The notes beneath the pieces were generated by a model. That model ran no database searches, was not told the DNA's origin, and saw only the letters and a program-made list of their open reading frames with translations. From Salinisphaera hydrothermalis C41B8 (GTDB lineage: Bacteria > Pseudomonadota > Gammaproteobacteria > Nevskiales > Salinisphaeraceae), in the NCBI RefSeq assembly GCF_000732535.1, contig NZ_APNK01000014.1:1-64000 (forward strand): 64,000 nucleotides of DNA. The letters are read 5' to 3'. A program made the position numbers and the translations under genes. Of the stretch, positions 1-12,418 are shown one piece after another; position 1 is the stretch's first letter; the number at the start of each line of letters is the position of its first letter.

Positions 1-63
1 GTAGCAATCCAAGCTTAAGCCATGCGGTCACCGCCGCCTTTCACGCTTATCTGCGAAGAACCT

Positions 64-98
64 AAAAAAAGGGCGCATCCATCGTGACGGATGCGCCC
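64..98 (-). terminator. Rho-independent terminator of glnA
   Basis: A perfect 10-bp stem (GGGCGCATCC at 71-80 pairing with 89-98) has an 8-nt loop. On the minus strand it is followed by seven Ts (64-70). It sits about 45 bases after the glnA stop codon and points the same way, so it very likely ends the glnA transcript. Confidence 0.93.
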
Positions 99-144
99 TT
101 GAATGCTGCGGCGGCCGCCACGGGCCGCCTACAGTGCCTGCGGC

Positions 145-1554
145 CTAGCAGGAATAGTACATATCGAACTCGGCCGGGTGCGTGCTCATCTTCAGACGCA
201 GCACTTCTTCCATCTTGAGATCGATGTAGCCGTCGATCAGATCGTCGGTGAACACGTCGCCCTTCTTGAGGAAGTCGCGATCGGCCGACAGCGCCTGCAG
301 CGCTTCTTCCAGCGACTGAGCAACGGTCGGGATCTTCTTCTCTTCTTCCGGCGGCAGGTCGTACAGATCCTTGTCCATGGCTTCGCCCGGGTGGATCTTG
401 TTCTGGATGCCGTCGAGGCCGGCCATCATCATGGCCGAGAAGGCGAAGTACGGGTTCGCGGTCGGATCCGGGAAACGCACTTCGATACGACGCGCCTTCG
501 GCGAGGAGACCCACGGAATACGGATCGACGCCGAGCGGTTACGGGCCGAGTAAGCCAGCAGCACCGGCGCCTCGAAGCCCTTGACCAGACGCTTGTAGCT
601 GTTGGTCGAGGCATTGGCGAAGGCGTTGATGGCCTTGGCATGCTTGATGATGCCGCCGATGTAATACAGCGCTTCTTCGGACAGACCGCCGTATTCGTCG
701 CCGGAGAAGATGTTCTTGCCGTCCTTGGTCAACGACTGGTGCACATGCATGCCCGAGCCGTTGTCGCCGACGAGCGGCTTCGGCATGAAGGTCGCGGTCT
801 TGCCGAAGGCATGGGCGACGTTCTGCACGCAGTACTTGTAGATCAGCGTTTCGTCGGCCTTCTTGACCAGCGTGTTGAACAGCATGCCGATCTCGCCCTG
901 GCCCGCTGTGCCCACTTCGTGGTGGTGCACTTCGACGGTCAGGCCCATCTCTTCCATCGCCAGGCACATGGCCGAACGGATGTCGTGCTGGGAATCGACC
1001 GGCGGCACCGGCACATAGCCGCCCTTGATGCCCGGGCGATGGCCCATGTTGCCTTCGGGATAGCGGGTTTCGCTGTTCCAGTACGCTTCTTCGGAATCGA
1101 CGGAGAACCCGGCGCCGCGCATTTCGTTGTGCCAGTTCACCGAGTCGAAGATGAAGAACTCGGCTTCCGGGCCGAACAGCGCGGTATCGGCGATGCCGGT
1201 CGAGGCCAGATACGCCTCGGCCCGCTTGGCCACGGTCCGCGGATCGCGTTCGTAGCCCATCATGGTGTTGGGTTCGAGCACGTCGCAACGAATGTTGACG
1301 GTCGGCTCTTCGAAGAACGGATCCAGCACGGCCGAATCGTCGTCCGGCATCATCACCATGTCGGACTCGTTGATGCCTTTCCAGCCATCAATCGACGAGC
1401 CGTCGAACATCTTGCCTTCTTCCATGAACTCTTCGTCGACGACGTGCGCCGGCATGGTCATGTGCTGCTCTTTGCCACGCGCGTCGCAGAAACGAAAGTC
1501 CACGAATTTCGCTTCGGTCTTCTTGATTAGTTCGAGCGCCTTACTACTCGCCAT
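145..1554 (-). CDS. glnA: Type I glutamine synthetase
   Basis: Cytoplasmic dodecameric enzyme making glutamine from glutamate, ammonia and ATP; central to nitrogen assimilation. The 469-aa length matches the enterobacterial enzyme. Visible family motifs include the N-terminal FDGSSIDGW segment, the EAEFF metal-ligand segment, the [10 protein letters not shown] active-site region and, near the C terminus, DLYDLPPEE, whose tyrosine is the site adenylylated by GlnE in this family. The open frame runs upstream to 1611, but ATG at 1554 is chosen because AGAGGAG lies just before it and the product then starts like known GlnA proteins. It is transcribed alone, away from glyQ, behind a sigma-54-type promoter and an NtrC-like site, so nitrogen control at both transcription and protein level is likely. 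Confidence 0.98.
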   Translation of the reverse strand: MASSKALELIKKTEAKFVDFRFCDARGKEQHMTMPAHVVDEEFMEEGKMFDGSSIDGWKGINESDMVMMPDDDSAVLDPFFEEPTVNIRCDVLEPNTMMGYERDPRTVAKRAEAYLASTGIADTALFGPEAEFFIFDSVNWHNEMRGAGFSVDSEEAYWNSETRYPEGNMGHRPGIKGGYVPVPPVDSQHDIRSAMCLAMEEMGLTVEVHHHEVGTAGQGEIGMLFNTLVKKADETLIYKYCVQNVAHAFGKTATFMPKPLVGDNGSGMHVHQSLTKDGKNIFSGDEYGGLSEEALYYIGGIIKHAKAINAFANASTNSYKRLVKGFEAPVLLAYSARNRSASIRIPWVSSPKARRIEVRFPDPTANPYFAFSAMMMAGLDGIQNKIHPGEAMDKDLYDLPPEEEKKIPTVAQSLEEALQALSADRDFLKKGDVFTDDLIDGYIDLKMEEVLRLKMSTHPAEFDMYYSC

Positions 1555-1617
1555 GATGACTCCTCTTGGATGGAACTCAGCTGCCCGGTATCGCCCGTAC
1601 AACAGACGCACTATAAA

Positions 1618-1633
1618 GGCAGGTTCCGTGCCA
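1618..1633 (-). promoter_or_regulatory. Candidate sigma-54 (-24/-12) promoter of glnA
   Basis: Read on the minus strand the site is TGGCACGGAACCTGCC. It matches the family consensus TGGCACG-N4-TTGCW closely: the -24 GG and -12 GC are intact and correctly spaced, with mismatches only at the first T of the -12 element and the last position. The predicted start is near 1607, leaving a leader of about 50 nt before glnA. Confidence 0.8.
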
Positions 1634-1723
1634 CGTCATCTACAACGCATCCGCAAACTGGCGACCGGCGTCCGCACCAAAAAAGATCACAAACCGCACC
1701 AAAAAAGAGCCGCTCTATATTGG

Positions 1724-1740
1724 TGCATTAAAATGGTGCA
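1724..1740. promoter_or_regulatory. NtrC (GlnG) binding site upstream of glnA
   Basis: TGCATTAAAATGGTGCA is close to the dyad NtrC consensus TGCACYANNNTGGTGCA. It is about 120 bp upstream of the predicted glnA start, a typical enhancer distance. Two extra half-sites, GCACCAAAAAAGA at 1674 and 1696, are spaced 22 bp apart (two helical turns) between this site and the sigma-54 promoter, so a cooperative enhancer is plausible. Confidence 0.75.
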
Positions 1741-1806
1741 AAGCCCCGGCCCCAGCGGCGGCAAGCCTTCCGGTACAATCGCGGCCTGATCAAACGGTGC
1801 ACTGGC

Positions 1807-2703
1807 ATGGATTTCCAACAGCTCATTTTCACGCTGCAGCAGTACTGGGCCGAACGCGGCTGCGTCGTCGTGCAGCCGCTGGACATGCCCGTTGGCGCGG
1901 GCACGTTCCATTCGGCAACGTTTCTGCGCTCGATCGGCCCGGAACCCTGGCGGGCGGCCTATGTCCAGCCGTCGCGGCGTCCGACGGACGGTCGCTACGG
2001 CGACAATCCGAACCGGCTGCAGCACTACTACCAGTTTCAGGTGTTGCTCAAACCGTCGCCCAAGGACATCCAGGCCCAGTATCTCGGGTCGCTCGAGGCA
2101 CTCGGTCTGGATATGTCGATCCACGACGTGCGCTTCGTCGAGGACAACTGGGAATCACCGACGCTGGGCGCTTGGGGTCTGGGCTGGGAAATCTGGCTCA
2201 ACGGCATGGAAATCACCCAGTTCACTTATTTCCAGCAGGTCGGCGGCCTCGATTGTCGTCCGGTGTCCGGCGAAATCACCTACGGTCTGGAACGCATCGC
2301 GATGTACATCCAGAACGTCGAATCGGTGTACGACCTGGTGTGGTCGGATTCGTCTTACGGCACGGTCTACTACGGCGACGTGTTCCATCAGAACGAAGTC
2401 GAGCAGTCGACCTATAACTTCGAGCATGCCCCGGTCGAGGCGCTGTTCCGACGCTTCGACGAACTCGAGGCCGAATGCCTGACGCTGGTGGAATCGAACC
2501 TGCCGCTACCGGCCTACGAGCGCATGCTGGAGTGCTCGCACACCTTTAACCTGCTGGACGCACGCCATGCGATCTCGGTAACCGAACGCCAGCGTTTTAT
2601 TCTGCGGGTTCGTACGCTGGCCCGTGCGGTGGCCAAGGCTTACTACGACGCGCGTGAAGCGCTCGGTTTTCCCATGCTCAAGAAGGACGACGACGCGGCA
2701 TGA
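1807..2703 (+). CDS. glyQ: Glycine--tRNA ligase alpha subunit
   Basis: Catalytic subunit of the bacterial alpha2beta2 glycyl-tRNA synthetase, which charges tRNA-Gly in the cytoplasm. The 298-aa product shows class II motifs typical of Gly[13 protein letters not shown] near residue 22, then [13 protein letters not shown] and a motif-3-like region with GLERIAMY. The start at 1807 gives the canonical N terminus [11 protein letters not shown]. It is the first gene of glyQ-glyS-gmhB; its stop overlaps the glyS start (ATGA, 2700-2703), implying translational coupling of the two subunits. Confidence 0.98.
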   Translation: MDFQQLIFTLQQYWAERGCVVVQPLDMPVGAGTFHSATFLRSIGPEPWRAAYVQPSRRPTDGRYGDNPNRLQHYYQFQVLLKPSPKDIQAQYLGSLEALGLDMSIHDVRFVEDNWESPTLGAWGLGWEIWLNGMEITQFTYFQQVGGLDCRPVSGEITYGLERIAMYIQNVESVYDLVWSDSSYGTVYYGDVFHQNEVEQSTYNFEHAPVEALFRRFDELEAECLTLVESNLPLPAYERMLECSHTFNLLDARHAISVTERQRFILRVRTLARAVAKAYYDAREALGFPMLKKDDDAA

Positions 2704-4778
2704 GTGCAGACCTCCTGATCGAAATCGGCGTCGAGGAACTTCCGCCGAAGGCCATGCAGCCGCTTGCCCAGGCATTCGCCGACGGGCTGGCGGCCCAGTT
2801 CGACGAGGCTGGTCTCGCGCATGGCGCCGTCCGTTGTCTGGCGACGCCGCGACGGCTGGCGGTGTATATCGTCGATGCCGCCTCCGCCAGTGCGGCCGAA
2901 CGCGTGGAAAAATACGGGCCCACCGTCGACATCGCCTACGACAGCGACGGCAATCCGACCAAGGCTGGCGAAGGTTTCGCCCGCTCGGTCGGCACCACGA
3001 TCGACGCGCTGGAAATCGAGGATAGCGACAAGGGCCGACGGTTGGTCTATCGCGGCACGGCCGAAGGCCGGCCCTTGGCGGAGCTGTTGCAACCGGCGGT
3101 GGATGCCGCGCTGCGCGCACTGCCGATTCCGAAACGCATGCGCTGGGGCGATTCCGAGGCGGCGTTCGTACGCCCGGTGCACTGGGTAGTCGCCCTGCAC
3201 GGCGACGCCGTGCTGCCTCTATCGGTGTTCGGCGAACACGCGGATCGCCAGACTCTCGGGCATCGTTTTCATCATCCCGACACCATCGAGATCGCCAGCG
3301 CGGGCTCGTACGTCGAACAGTTGAGAAACCCCGGCCGTGTCGTCGTGGATATCGACGAACGGCGTCAGCTCGTGCTCGACGCCGTGGTCGCCGCCGCTCA
3401 GTCGCTGGGCGGACAGGCGTTGATCGACGATGAACTCGTGGCCGAAGTGACCGCGCTGGTCGAGTGGCCGGTCGGTATCGCGGGCCGCTTCGATACGCGC
3501 TATCTCGAGCTGCCGCGTGAAGTGCTTATCGCCACGCTCGAAGGACACCAGCGTTATTTCCCGGTCGAAGGTGAATCGGGTGCTCTGGTGGCGGGGTTCG
3601 TCACGGTCGCCAACATCGAAAGCCGGGATCCGGCGCAGGTGGTCGCCGGCAACGAACGCGTCATTCGCCCGCGCCTGGCGGATGCCTTCTTTTTCTGGGA
3701 ACAGGATCGTCGCCACGGCCTGGCCACGCGTATTCCGGATCTCGGCCGTGTGAGCTTCCAGCAATCGCTGGGTTCGCTGGGCGACAAGAGTGTGCGCCTG
3801 GGCCGTATCGCCGGCGAGCTGGCGGATGCCGTCGGCGCCGATCATACCGATGTTGCCCGCGCTGCCGAACTGGCAAAAACGGACCTCCTCACCGAGATGG
3901 TCGGCGAGTTCCCGGAGCTTCAGGGCGTGATGGGCGGCTATTACGCGCAGCTTGAAGGCGAAAACGCCGCGGTTTCAGAGGCCCTGCCGGAGCAATATGC
4001 GCCGTCGGGCGCCGGCGCCCCGATCGCGACCACCGCCGTCGGACGCTGTATTGCACTGGGCGATCGCCTCGACACCCTGGCCGGCATCTTCGCCATCGAT
4101 AAACGTCCGAGTGGCGACAAGGACCCGTTCGGGCTCCGCCGTGCGGCTCTGGGCGTTGTGCGCACCTTGATCGAAGGTGAAATCGCGATCGACCTGCGCC
4201 GGCTTCTGGACACCGCGCTGGACCTGCAACCGGTGGCGGCCCCGGAAGGGACAGCCGAAGCGCTATGGATGTTTCACATGGAACGTCTGCGCGGTTATTA
4301 CACCGAGCAAGGCGTGCCGGTGGCTCACTTCGAAGCGATCGCGTCGCTGCAAATTTCGGATATGCTGGATTTCGATCGCCGAGTACGTGCCGTCGGCGAA
4401 TTCGCGCAGCTGCCCGCCGCACCCGTCGTTTGTGGCGCGCACAAGCGAATTCGCAATATCCTCAAGCGCAACGCCGACGCCGAAGTGGCCGATGCAGCCG
4501 ACCCCAATAGCATGGTCGACGCCGCTGAAAGCGCCTTGTATCGCAGTCTATCGGACAGCTCGACTACAGTTGAGGATGCGGCCCGTACGGGCGATTATGC
4601 AACGGCGCTCTCGGCAATCGCGCCCCTCGCCGAGCCGCTCGACACGTTCTTCAACGAGGTCATGGTCATGAGCGACGACCCGGCCCTACAGCGCAACCGG
4701 CTGGCTCTGCTGGCTCAGATCGACCGGCTTTGTCGGCGTGTTGCCGACATCTCTTGTCTCTCGGTGGAGGCCGCCTGA
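2700..4778 (+). CDS. glyS: Glycine--tRNA ligase beta subunit
   Basis: Partner of GlyQ, contributing tRNA recognition to the alpha2beta2 enzyme. The 692-aa length is normal. The N terminus [14 protein letters not shown] and the EGHQRYFPV and [15 protein letters not shown] segments are characteristic. The C-terminal part (about residues 585-680) looks like a DALR-type anticodon-binding domain. The start overlaps the glyQ stop by four bases, and gmhB starts at the next base after its stop, so all three are probably co-transcribed and translationally coupled. Confidence 0.98.
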   Translation: MSADLLIEIGVEELPPKAMQPLAQAFADGLAAQFDEAGLAHGAVRCLATPRRLAVYIVDAASASAAERVEKYGPTVDIAYDSDGNPTKAGEGFARSVGTTIDALEIEDSDKGRRLVYRGTAEGRPLAELLQPAVDAALRALPIPKRMRWGDSEAAFVRPVHWVVALHGDAVLPLSVFGEHADRQTLGHRFHHPDTIEIASAGSYVEQLRNPGRVVVDIDERRQLVLDAVVAAAQSLGGQALIDDELVAEVTALVEWPVGIAGRFDTRYLELPREVLIATLEGHQRYFPVEGESGALVAGFVTVANIESRDPAQVVAGNERVIRPRLADAFFFWEQDRRHGLATRIPDLGRVSFQQSLGSLGDKSVRLGRIAGELADAVGADHTDVARAAELAKTDLLTEMVGEFPELQGVMGGYYAQLEGENAAVSEALPEQYAPSGAGAPIATTAVGRCIALGDRLDTLAGIFAIDKRPSGDKDPFGLRRAALGVVRTLIEGEIAIDLRRLLDTALDLQPVAAPEGTAEALWMFHMERLRGYYTEQGVPVAHFEAIASLQISDMLDFDRRVRAVGEFAQLPAAPVVCGAHKRIRNILKRNADAEVADAADPNSMVDAAESALYRSLSDSSTTVEDAARTGDYATALSAIAPLAEPLDTFFNEVMVMSDDPALQRNRLALLAQIDRLCRRVADISCLSVEAA

Positions 4779-5327
4779 ATGACCGTCTCGACGGCGATTC
4801 TCGACCGCGACGGCGTCGTTAATCACGACAGCGAAGCGTTCATCAAATCGCCCTCGGAATGGCAGCCAATCCCCGGCAGCCTGGAAGCCATTGCCCGGCT
4901 GAAACATGCCGGGCTGCGTGTCGTCGTGGCCTCGAATCAGTCGGGGCTCGGCCGCGGCCTGTTCGACTACGACGACTTGTTCGCCATCCACGACAAGATG
5001 ACACGCCAGTTGTCAGAGCTAGGGGTCGCGCTGGACGGCATCTTCTTCTGCCCGCATACCGCCGATGATGCGTGCGCCTGCCGTAAACCGCGCCCCGGGT
5101 TGGTGGAAGACATTCTCCGCCGCTGGAACCTCAAACCACTCGACTGTGTGATGATCGGCGACAGTGCCACGGATATCGAGGCGGCGCGGGCCGCTGGCGT
5201 CACCGGGTTCGGCGTGCGTACCGGCAAGCCGATCGACCCGAGCGATCCCCGCTGGCGCGACACCCGGATCTTTGACGATCTGTCGTCGACGGTCGACCAC
5301 CTGCTTGCCGCACGCAGCCGAGCCTGA
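4779..5327 (+). CDS. gmhB: D-glycero-beta-D-manno-heptose 1,7-bisphosphate 7-phosphatase
   Basis: HAD-superfamily phosphatase that removes the 7-phosphate during ADP-heptose synthesis for the LPS inner core. The 182-aa protein has the HAD nucleophile motif DRDG at residues 9-12, the SNQSG motif, a zinc-binding set (CPH followed by CAC) near residues 88-106, and the acidic IGDSATD motif. The start directly follows the glyS stop, an arrangement seen in several gammaproteobacteria where gmhB follows glyQS. No plsC-type acyltransferase follows here. Confidence 0.95.
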   Translation: MTVSTAILDRDGVVNHDSEAFIKSPSEWQPIPGSLEAIARLKHAGLRVVVASNQSGLGRGLFDYDDLFAIHDKMTRQLSELGVALDGIFFCPHTADDACACRKPRPGLVEDILRRWNLKPLDCVMIGDSATDIEAARAAGVTGFGVRTGKPIDPSDPRWRDTRIFDDLSSTVDHLLAARSRA

Positions 5328-5712
5328 TCCTCCCTGAAGCCCCGGCCCGCACCGGGTTGTTGCGGCGTCGTGAAAGTCGAGGTCGCGTGCGGCTCACCCC
5401 ATCGTCTCGATTGCCTGTCCGCCATTCCTCGACGCGACGCTCGTATCCGACGTCGATCATCCGCGCGCCGAGACGACACTCCCCGCTTCGGACGCACGCC
5501 GTGTGCAGGCACCTCACACGAAATCGATAGGCGTCGGAGCGTGTCGCCCTGATCTACACCCCACTCGGTCGGATCCTGGATCTGGTCCGGTCGGCTCCGT
5601 AAAAAGACGCTTCGTCCGTTCACGAACGCCAAACGTCGACCCAACCGACGCGCCACAAGGCCGCTGAGCCAACGATCGAACACCATGCAGGGCACCGGCC
5701 GCGCCAAGCCAC
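5328..5712. other. Intergenic stretch without recognisable gene
   Basis: Between the convergent gmhB and gyrB genes. The open frames here are short or run antisense through gmhB and resemble nothing I know. No RNA gene or repeat was seen; the gyrB terminator lies at its right end. Confidence 0.6.
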
Positions 5713-5713
5713 T

Positions 5714-5744
5714 AAAAAGACCCTCAGCGAACGCTGAGGGTCTT
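5714..5744 (-). terminator. Rho-independent terminator of gyrB
   Basis: A 13-bp perfect inverted repeat (5717-5729 with 5732-5744) is followed on the minus strand by a short T run (5714-5718). It lies about 60 bases past the gyrB stop. On the plus strand there is no T tract, so it serves gyrB only. Confidence 0.88.
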
Positions 5745-5805
5745 GGTGCGAGGCGGTGCTTATCTTAGCGCTTGCCGGGACGCCAGGATACGCGGTCGGT
5801 CCGCG

Positions 5806-8262
<2,457 letters not shown>

Positions 8263-8475
8263 TTAGCACGACTGCCGTGCTTACGGCCCGATCATGTTGA
8301 TGTGAGCCGTGAATTCGAAATCATGGGACGGGACACACCGCCGGGTTCTGCGTTGTGCCAAGCACCGACCTAATAACCCGCCACCAGCCGACATGTCGCA
8401 AACAGCCTTTGCCCGGTGACAGTATTGGGAATCCACTCTCGGATCCGTGTCGGCCAGGAAACGGTTTTCCAGGGA

Positions 8476-9549
8476 TCAGGCCATTGCGATTCGCCCCTGT
8501 TTCACGTGGAACATTCGTGTCTCACTCAACTCTCGCGGGATGAGATCGGGGCTCAAAAATGTCAGAAAACATTGTACGCCGAGACGCTCGATTTCCGCGG
8601 CGAGAGCAGCACGATAAGTCTCGCCAAGCTCCGCGGCCATGTCGTCGAGTAGCAGAACGGGTTGAACGCCTCGCGTCGATTGGAGAATATCCGCTTGCGC
8701 CAACAGCAGCGCCGCAGTTAAAAGTTTTTGTTGTCCACGCGAAACCCAGTCCCGCGCGTTTGTCGAAGCAATGGAAACGCGGATATCCGCCCGGTGCGGT
8801 CCTTGTTGGGTAAAGCCAGCGCGTAAATCCTGTTTCAGGCTGCTGGCCATCGCATGGCCAAATCCCTCGTCACCACGCCAGCCCGGGTGATAAGTCAGAT
8901 CCAGCTCATCGTCGCCGACGAGCTGTCGCGCCGTCACCGGTAATCGGCGTTTTATATGTTCGAGGTATTGTCGGCGACACGCGTCGATAATTTCGCCTTG
9001 TTGCACTAACTCGGCGTCCCAGGCGATGACTTGATGTTTGGGGCGGTGAGCACGCAAGGCGCGGTTACGTTGTTTCAGAGCGCGGCGATAACGTCGCCAT
9101 GCCGGGAAAAAAGCGTGTTCCACGTGAAACACACCCCAGTCCAGAAAATGCCGTCGATATTTCGGGCCCTGTTCCAGCAGTCGATGAACATTGGGGTCGA
9201 TGTGCTGTAAAGGCAATACGCTGATCAGATCGTAGCGTCTTGTTTCAGCCTGATCGTCGAGCTTTAACTGATGCGTCTGACGGGTCACATGGCAGCCGAT
9301 GCGATGGCGACTGCCTTCATGATTATTCAGACGTGAACGAATCGTCAGCGCATCGCTGCCATGACAAATAGCTTGCCCCAATCGAGACTGGCGAAAAGAC
9401 TCACCCCGACCGAGGATATAGATCGCTTCGAGGAAACTGGTTTTGCCGGATGCGTTATCGCCGACAATGCAATTGACCCCGGGCGACAGCTCGATATCGC
9501 AGCGTTCAATACATCGAAAATTCTCGATATAAAGCGACTCGAGTCGCAT
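8476..9549 (-). CDS. recF: DNA replication and repair protein RecF
   Basis: SMC-like ATPase that with RecO and RecR loads RecA at gaps in DNA. The 357-aa product starts MRLESLYIENFRC and has the Walker A motif GDNASGKTS near residue 31 and a C-terminal signature/Walker B region (SRGQQKLL, LLLDDMAAEL). A TTG two codons upstream (9555) is a possible alternative start; ATG at 9549 is preferred. It lies 17 bases downstream of dnaN. Two ParB-type parS sites lie inside the gene and are translated as FHVEH- and FHVKQ-type tracts that are not part of the RecF family pattern. Confidence 0.97.
   Translation of the reverse strand: MRLESLYIENFRCIERCDIELSPGVNCIVGDNASGKTSFLEAIYILGRGESFRQSRLGQAICHGSDALTIRSRLNNHEGSRHRIGCHVTRQTHQLKLDDQAETRRYDLISVLPLQHIDPNVHRLLEQGPKYRRHFLDWGVFHVEHAFFPAWRRYRRALKQRNRALRAHRPKHQVIAWDAELVQQGEIIDACRRQYLEHIKRRLPVTARQLVGDDELDLTYHPGWRGDEGFGHAMASSLKQDLRAGFTQQGPHRADIRVSIASTNARDWVSRGQQKLLTAALLLAQADILQSTRGVQPVLLLDDMAAELGETYRAALAAEIERLGVQCFLTFLSPDLIPRELSETRMFHVKQGRIAMA
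8498..8513. promoter_or_regulatory. parS centromere site 1 (within recF 3' end)
   Basis: TGTTTCACGTGGAACA is the reverse complement of TGTTCCACGTGAAACA and fits the ParB consensus TGTTNCACGTGAAACA at every position. It lies at the 3' end of recF, about 2 kb from the putative origin, the expected location for chromosome-segregation sites. Confidence 0.9.
9116..9131. promoter_or_regulatory. parS centromere site 2 (within recF)
   Basis: TGTTCCACGTGAAACA is a full match to TGTTNCACGTGAAACA and is the exact sequence of site 1 in opposite orientation, 618 bp away. It lies in the middle of the recF coding region. Confidence 0.9.
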
Positions 9550-9566
9550 GCACAATCCTGAGTCGG

Positions 9567-10667
9567 CTACAACCGCATCGGCATGACGACATATCGGCTG
9601 TACTCGTCACCCACCGCCTGGAGCAACCCGCTGCTGTCCGGTCCCGACAGCGATAAGCGGAATTCTTCTGTATTCATGGCGCCGAGTGCATCGAGTAAAT
9701 AGCTGACATTGAAACCGATTTCCATCGGTTCGTGGTCGTAGCTGACCTCAATCTCGTCTTCGGCTTCTTCGCGTTCGACGTTCTGTGCCTGCAGCTTGAG
9801 CGTATGTTGGGACAGGGATAACCGCACGCCACCGAATTTTTCGTTCGACAGAATGGCGGTTCGTGATAGTGCCTGCCGGATCGTATCGCGATGCGCCTGC
9901 ATCTGGCGTTCCGGGTTGTCCGGAATAACGCGCTCGTAATCCGGGAAACGACCATCGATCAACTTGGTCGTGAAATTCAACCCGGCGAGCTGTAAACGAA
10001 GGTGTTTGTTCGACAACCAAAGCGTGATCTCGGCTTCGCTGTTACCGAGCAGGCGAACCAGTTCAGTAATCGCTTTACGGGGAACGATTGCCTGTTGCGC
10101 TTCTTCGATATCGAGATCGATTGGAGACTCACTCATAGCCAGGCGGTGGCCGTCGGTTGCTACACAACGCACGTGATCGTGCCGCAGGGATAGCAATAAC
10201 CCGTTGAGATAGTAACGAACATCCTGGTGTGCCATCGCGAAATGAGTCCGGTCGAGCAATTGCTTGAGCATGCTCTCGGGAATATTGATGGCTTGTCCCG
10301 ATTCGACTTCGTCCAGGTGAGGCCAGTCTTGTGCTGAGAGACTCGCTAACGTGAAGCGTGACCGGCCTGACTGAACACGGGTCTGGTTGGCGTCCTGTCG
10401 GCATGTGATCTCGGCGTCTTCCGGCAAACCTCGACAAATGTCGAGCAGCTTGCGAGCCGGTACCGCGATCTCACCGGGTGCCTCGATTACCGCCGGGCAT
10501 TGGGTCACCAGTTCGAGTTCCAGGTCGGTTGCCGTGATCGTGAGCTGGTTGTTGCCCCCCTGGATCAAAACGTTCGACAGGATGGGCATGGTCTGCCGTC
10601 GTTCCACCACACCGATCACGGTCTGTAGCGCGGACAGGATATCTCTGCGTTGGACTGAGAACTGCAT
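9567..10667 (-). CDS. dnaN: DNA polymerase III beta sliding clamp
   Basis: Ring-shaped processivity clamp of the replicative polymerase. The 366-aa length equals the enterobacterial protein. The N terminus MQFSVQRRDILSALQTVIGVVERR, the three repeated clamp folds and the C-terminal YVVMPMRL ending are typical. It lies between recF and the AT-rich dnaN-dnaA intergenic segment. ATG at 10667 is well placed, though no strong Shine-Dalgarno is obvious. Confidence 0.98.
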   Translation of the reverse strand: MQFSVQRRDILSALQTVIGVVERRQTMPILSNVLIQGGNNQLTITATDLELELVTQCPAVIEAPGEIAVPARKLLDICRGLPEDAEITCRQDANQTRVQSGRSRFTLASLSAQDWPHLDEVESGQAINIPESMLKQLLDRTHFAMAHQDVRYYLNGLLLSLRHDHVRCVATDGHRLAMSESPIDLDIEEAQQAIVPRKAITELVRLLGNSEAEITLWLSNKHLRLQLAGLNFTTKLIDGRFPDYERVIPDNPERQMQAHRDTIRQALSRTAILSNEKFGGVRLSLSQHTLKLQAQNVEREEAEDEIEVSYDHEPMEIGFNVSYLLDALGAMNTEEFRLSLSGPDSSGLLQAVGDEYSRYVVMPMRL

Positions 10668-10922
10668 GGCTTGGGGTCTCCGAACGGTCTCCGCCTTGTT
10701 GTCTTAAGCGCTTAAAGAAAAGTCAGTAGTAGTCACAACAGTTGTGACGAAAATCTGTGAATAACTCGTTTTTATTTTTATATTCAATTATTTACTTTGC
10801 TTCTTATGTTGTTGTGAGTGCGGTGTCGAAGCTGTTGTCTGCCTGTGGACTTTTTGTGTGCTGTTTTTCGTCCCGGGGCAGCCTTCGATAACGCACTCGA
10901 GTTATGCACGACTTACCCACAA
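10668..10922. other. dnaN-dnaA intergenic: candidate origin segment with AT-rich tract
   Basis: 255 bp with one exact DnaA box (TTATTCACA, complement of 10756-10764) and two single-mismatch boxes (10902-10910 TTATGCACG; 10913-10921 TTACCCACA). Next to the exact box is a very AT-rich run (about 10764-10810) that could be a DNA-unwinding element. Many origins lie beside dnaA. The alternative or second part is the dnaA-rpmH gap, which also has an exact box. Which segment is used cannot be told from sequence alone. Confidence 0.55.
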
Positions 10923-12236
10923 CTAGCTGGTGAGAATTCGACTGAGATTGACGTAATCCTCGTCCATGCGGGTATCGGTCTCGCGTAGTTCCTTGACCTT
11001 GCGGCAGGCGTGCAGAACCGTCGTATGGTCGCGTCCCCCGAAACCCTGGCCGATCTCCGGCAGGCTGTGGTTGGTCAGTTCCTTGGCCAGTGCCATGGCC
11101 AGCTGACGCGGCCGTGCGATCGACCGGGTCCGTTTCTTACCGAGCAGATCGGCGAGCCGGATCTTGAAATACTCCGCGACGGTCTTCTGGATGTTCTCCA
11201 GCGTGACCAGCCGGTCGTAGACCGCGAGCATGTCGTAGAGCGCCTGTTTGGCGAAGTCGACGGTGATCGGGGCACCGGTGATCTGGGCCGAGGCCTTCAG
11301 GCGATGCAGGGCCCCTTCGAGATCGCGCACATTCGAGCGCACCCGCTTGGCGATGAAGAACGCCACTTCCTGCGGCAGATCGACGTTGTGGGCTTCGGCC
11401 TTGGACAACAGGATGGCGACCCGGGTCTCGAGCTCGGGTGGCTCGACGGCCACCGACAGGCCCCACGAGAAACGGGATTTCAAGCGATCCTCGAGGCCTT
11501 CGACTTCTTTCGGGAAGCGATCGCAGGTAATCACGATGCGCTGGTTCGCTTCGAGCAGAGAGTTGAACGTGTGGAAAAACTCTTCCTGCGAGCGGTCTTT
11601 GTTGGCGAAGAACTGGATGTCGTCGATCAACAGCGCTTCGAGGGTGCGGTAATGCTCCTTGAACTGATCCATCCGGTTATGACGGATAGCCGTGATCATT
11701 TCATTGACGAAATGCTCGGAGCGCACATAGGCGATGCGTGCCCGCGGATTATTGGCCAGTAGGCGGTGGCCGACACTCTGCATCAGATGCGTCTTGCCCA
11801 GCCCCACGCCGCCATAGATCAGCAGGGGGTTGTAGGCCATATTCTCGGGGTCGGCGGCTTGTTCCGCCGCGGCCCGGGCGATCTGGTTCGACTTGCCCTG
11901 AACGAACGATTCGAAGGTATAACGCGAATCGAGATTGTGGCGTTTGGTATCGGTGAGAGCCGGGCCCTCGTCGATTTCGGCTGCCTCGCTGCGCCGGCCA
12001 CCGCCGACCAGCACACGAATACGCCGGGGTTGCTCGCCGAGTTCGCTCAGAGCATTGGCGATGGGCGCCCGCAGCTCGCGCTCGACCTGATCGCGCACCA
12101 CCTCGTTGGGGGCCATCAGATCCAGTCCATCTTCGCCGAAGTGGGCCTCGAGCGGGCGCAGCCAGAGATTGACGTCTTTTTCCGGAAGTCGCGTCTCGAT
12201 GTGGCTCAGACAGCGCTGCCAAAGGGTATTCGCCAA
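10923..12236 (-). CDS. dnaA: Chromosomal replication initiator DnaA
   Basis: AAA+ initiator that binds DnaA boxes and melts the origin. It has the four-domain layout: an N-terminal DnaB-interaction domain ([18 protein letters not shown]), a linker, the AAA+ core with Walker [10 protein letters not shown], and the domain IV helix-turn-helix with [11 protein letters not shown]. The frame continues upstream to 12308, but the extra residues do not resemble DnaA. TTG at 12236 is chosen because GGAG stands 8 nt before it and the product then begins at the family's usual point (437 aa). GTG near 12263 is an alternative. Confidence 0.97.
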   Translation of the reverse strand: MANTLWQRCLSHIETRLPEKDVNLWLRPLEAHFGEDGLDLMAPNEVVRDQVERELRAPIANALSELGEQPRRIRVLVGGGRRSEAAEIDEGPALTDTKRHNLDSRYTFESFVQGKSNQIARAAAEQAADPENMAYNPLLIYGGVGLGKTHLMQSVGHRLLANNPRARIAYVRSEHFVNEMITAIRHNRMDQFKEHYRTLEALLIDDIQFFANKDRSQEEFFHTFNSLLEANQRIVITCDRFPKEVEGLEDRLKSRFSWGLSVAVEPPELETRVAILLSKAEAHNVDLPQEVAFFIAKRVRSNVRDLEGALHRLKASAQITGAPITVDFAKQALYDMLAVYDRLVTLENIQKTVAEYFKIRLADLLGKKRTRSIARPRQLAMALAKELTNHSLPEIGQGFGGRDHTTVLHACRKVKELRETDTRMDEDYVNLSRILTS

Positions 12237-12418
12237 CTCGATCGCTCCATTGCGGCAAAACACGGCGTGCCCCGCCGAGCACGACGGCCCGACAAGATAA
12301 CCCAGCAATCACAACTTATCCACAGTGTTATTCCAGCTTGCAAGCGGGCTCGGACGAGACTAGAATCCCGCGCTCTTTTCCTTGCAATGCGCCGACGCAG
12401 GCGCGAGTCGAGAACGTT
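12237..12418. other. dnaA-rpmH divergent intergenic, candidate origin/promoter region
   Basis: 182 bp separating divergent dnaA and rpmH, the position of oriC in Pseudomonas. It contains an exact DnaA box TTATCCACA at 12316-12324, which may serve replication or dnaA autoregulation. It is less AT-rich than the dnaN-dnaA gap. Confidence 0.5.

Noticed and set aside
103-1530. Long open frame on the plus strand opposite glnA (475 codons).
   Set aside because: Antisense shadow of glnA caused by GC-rich codon use; His/Arg-rich composition and no family resemblance.
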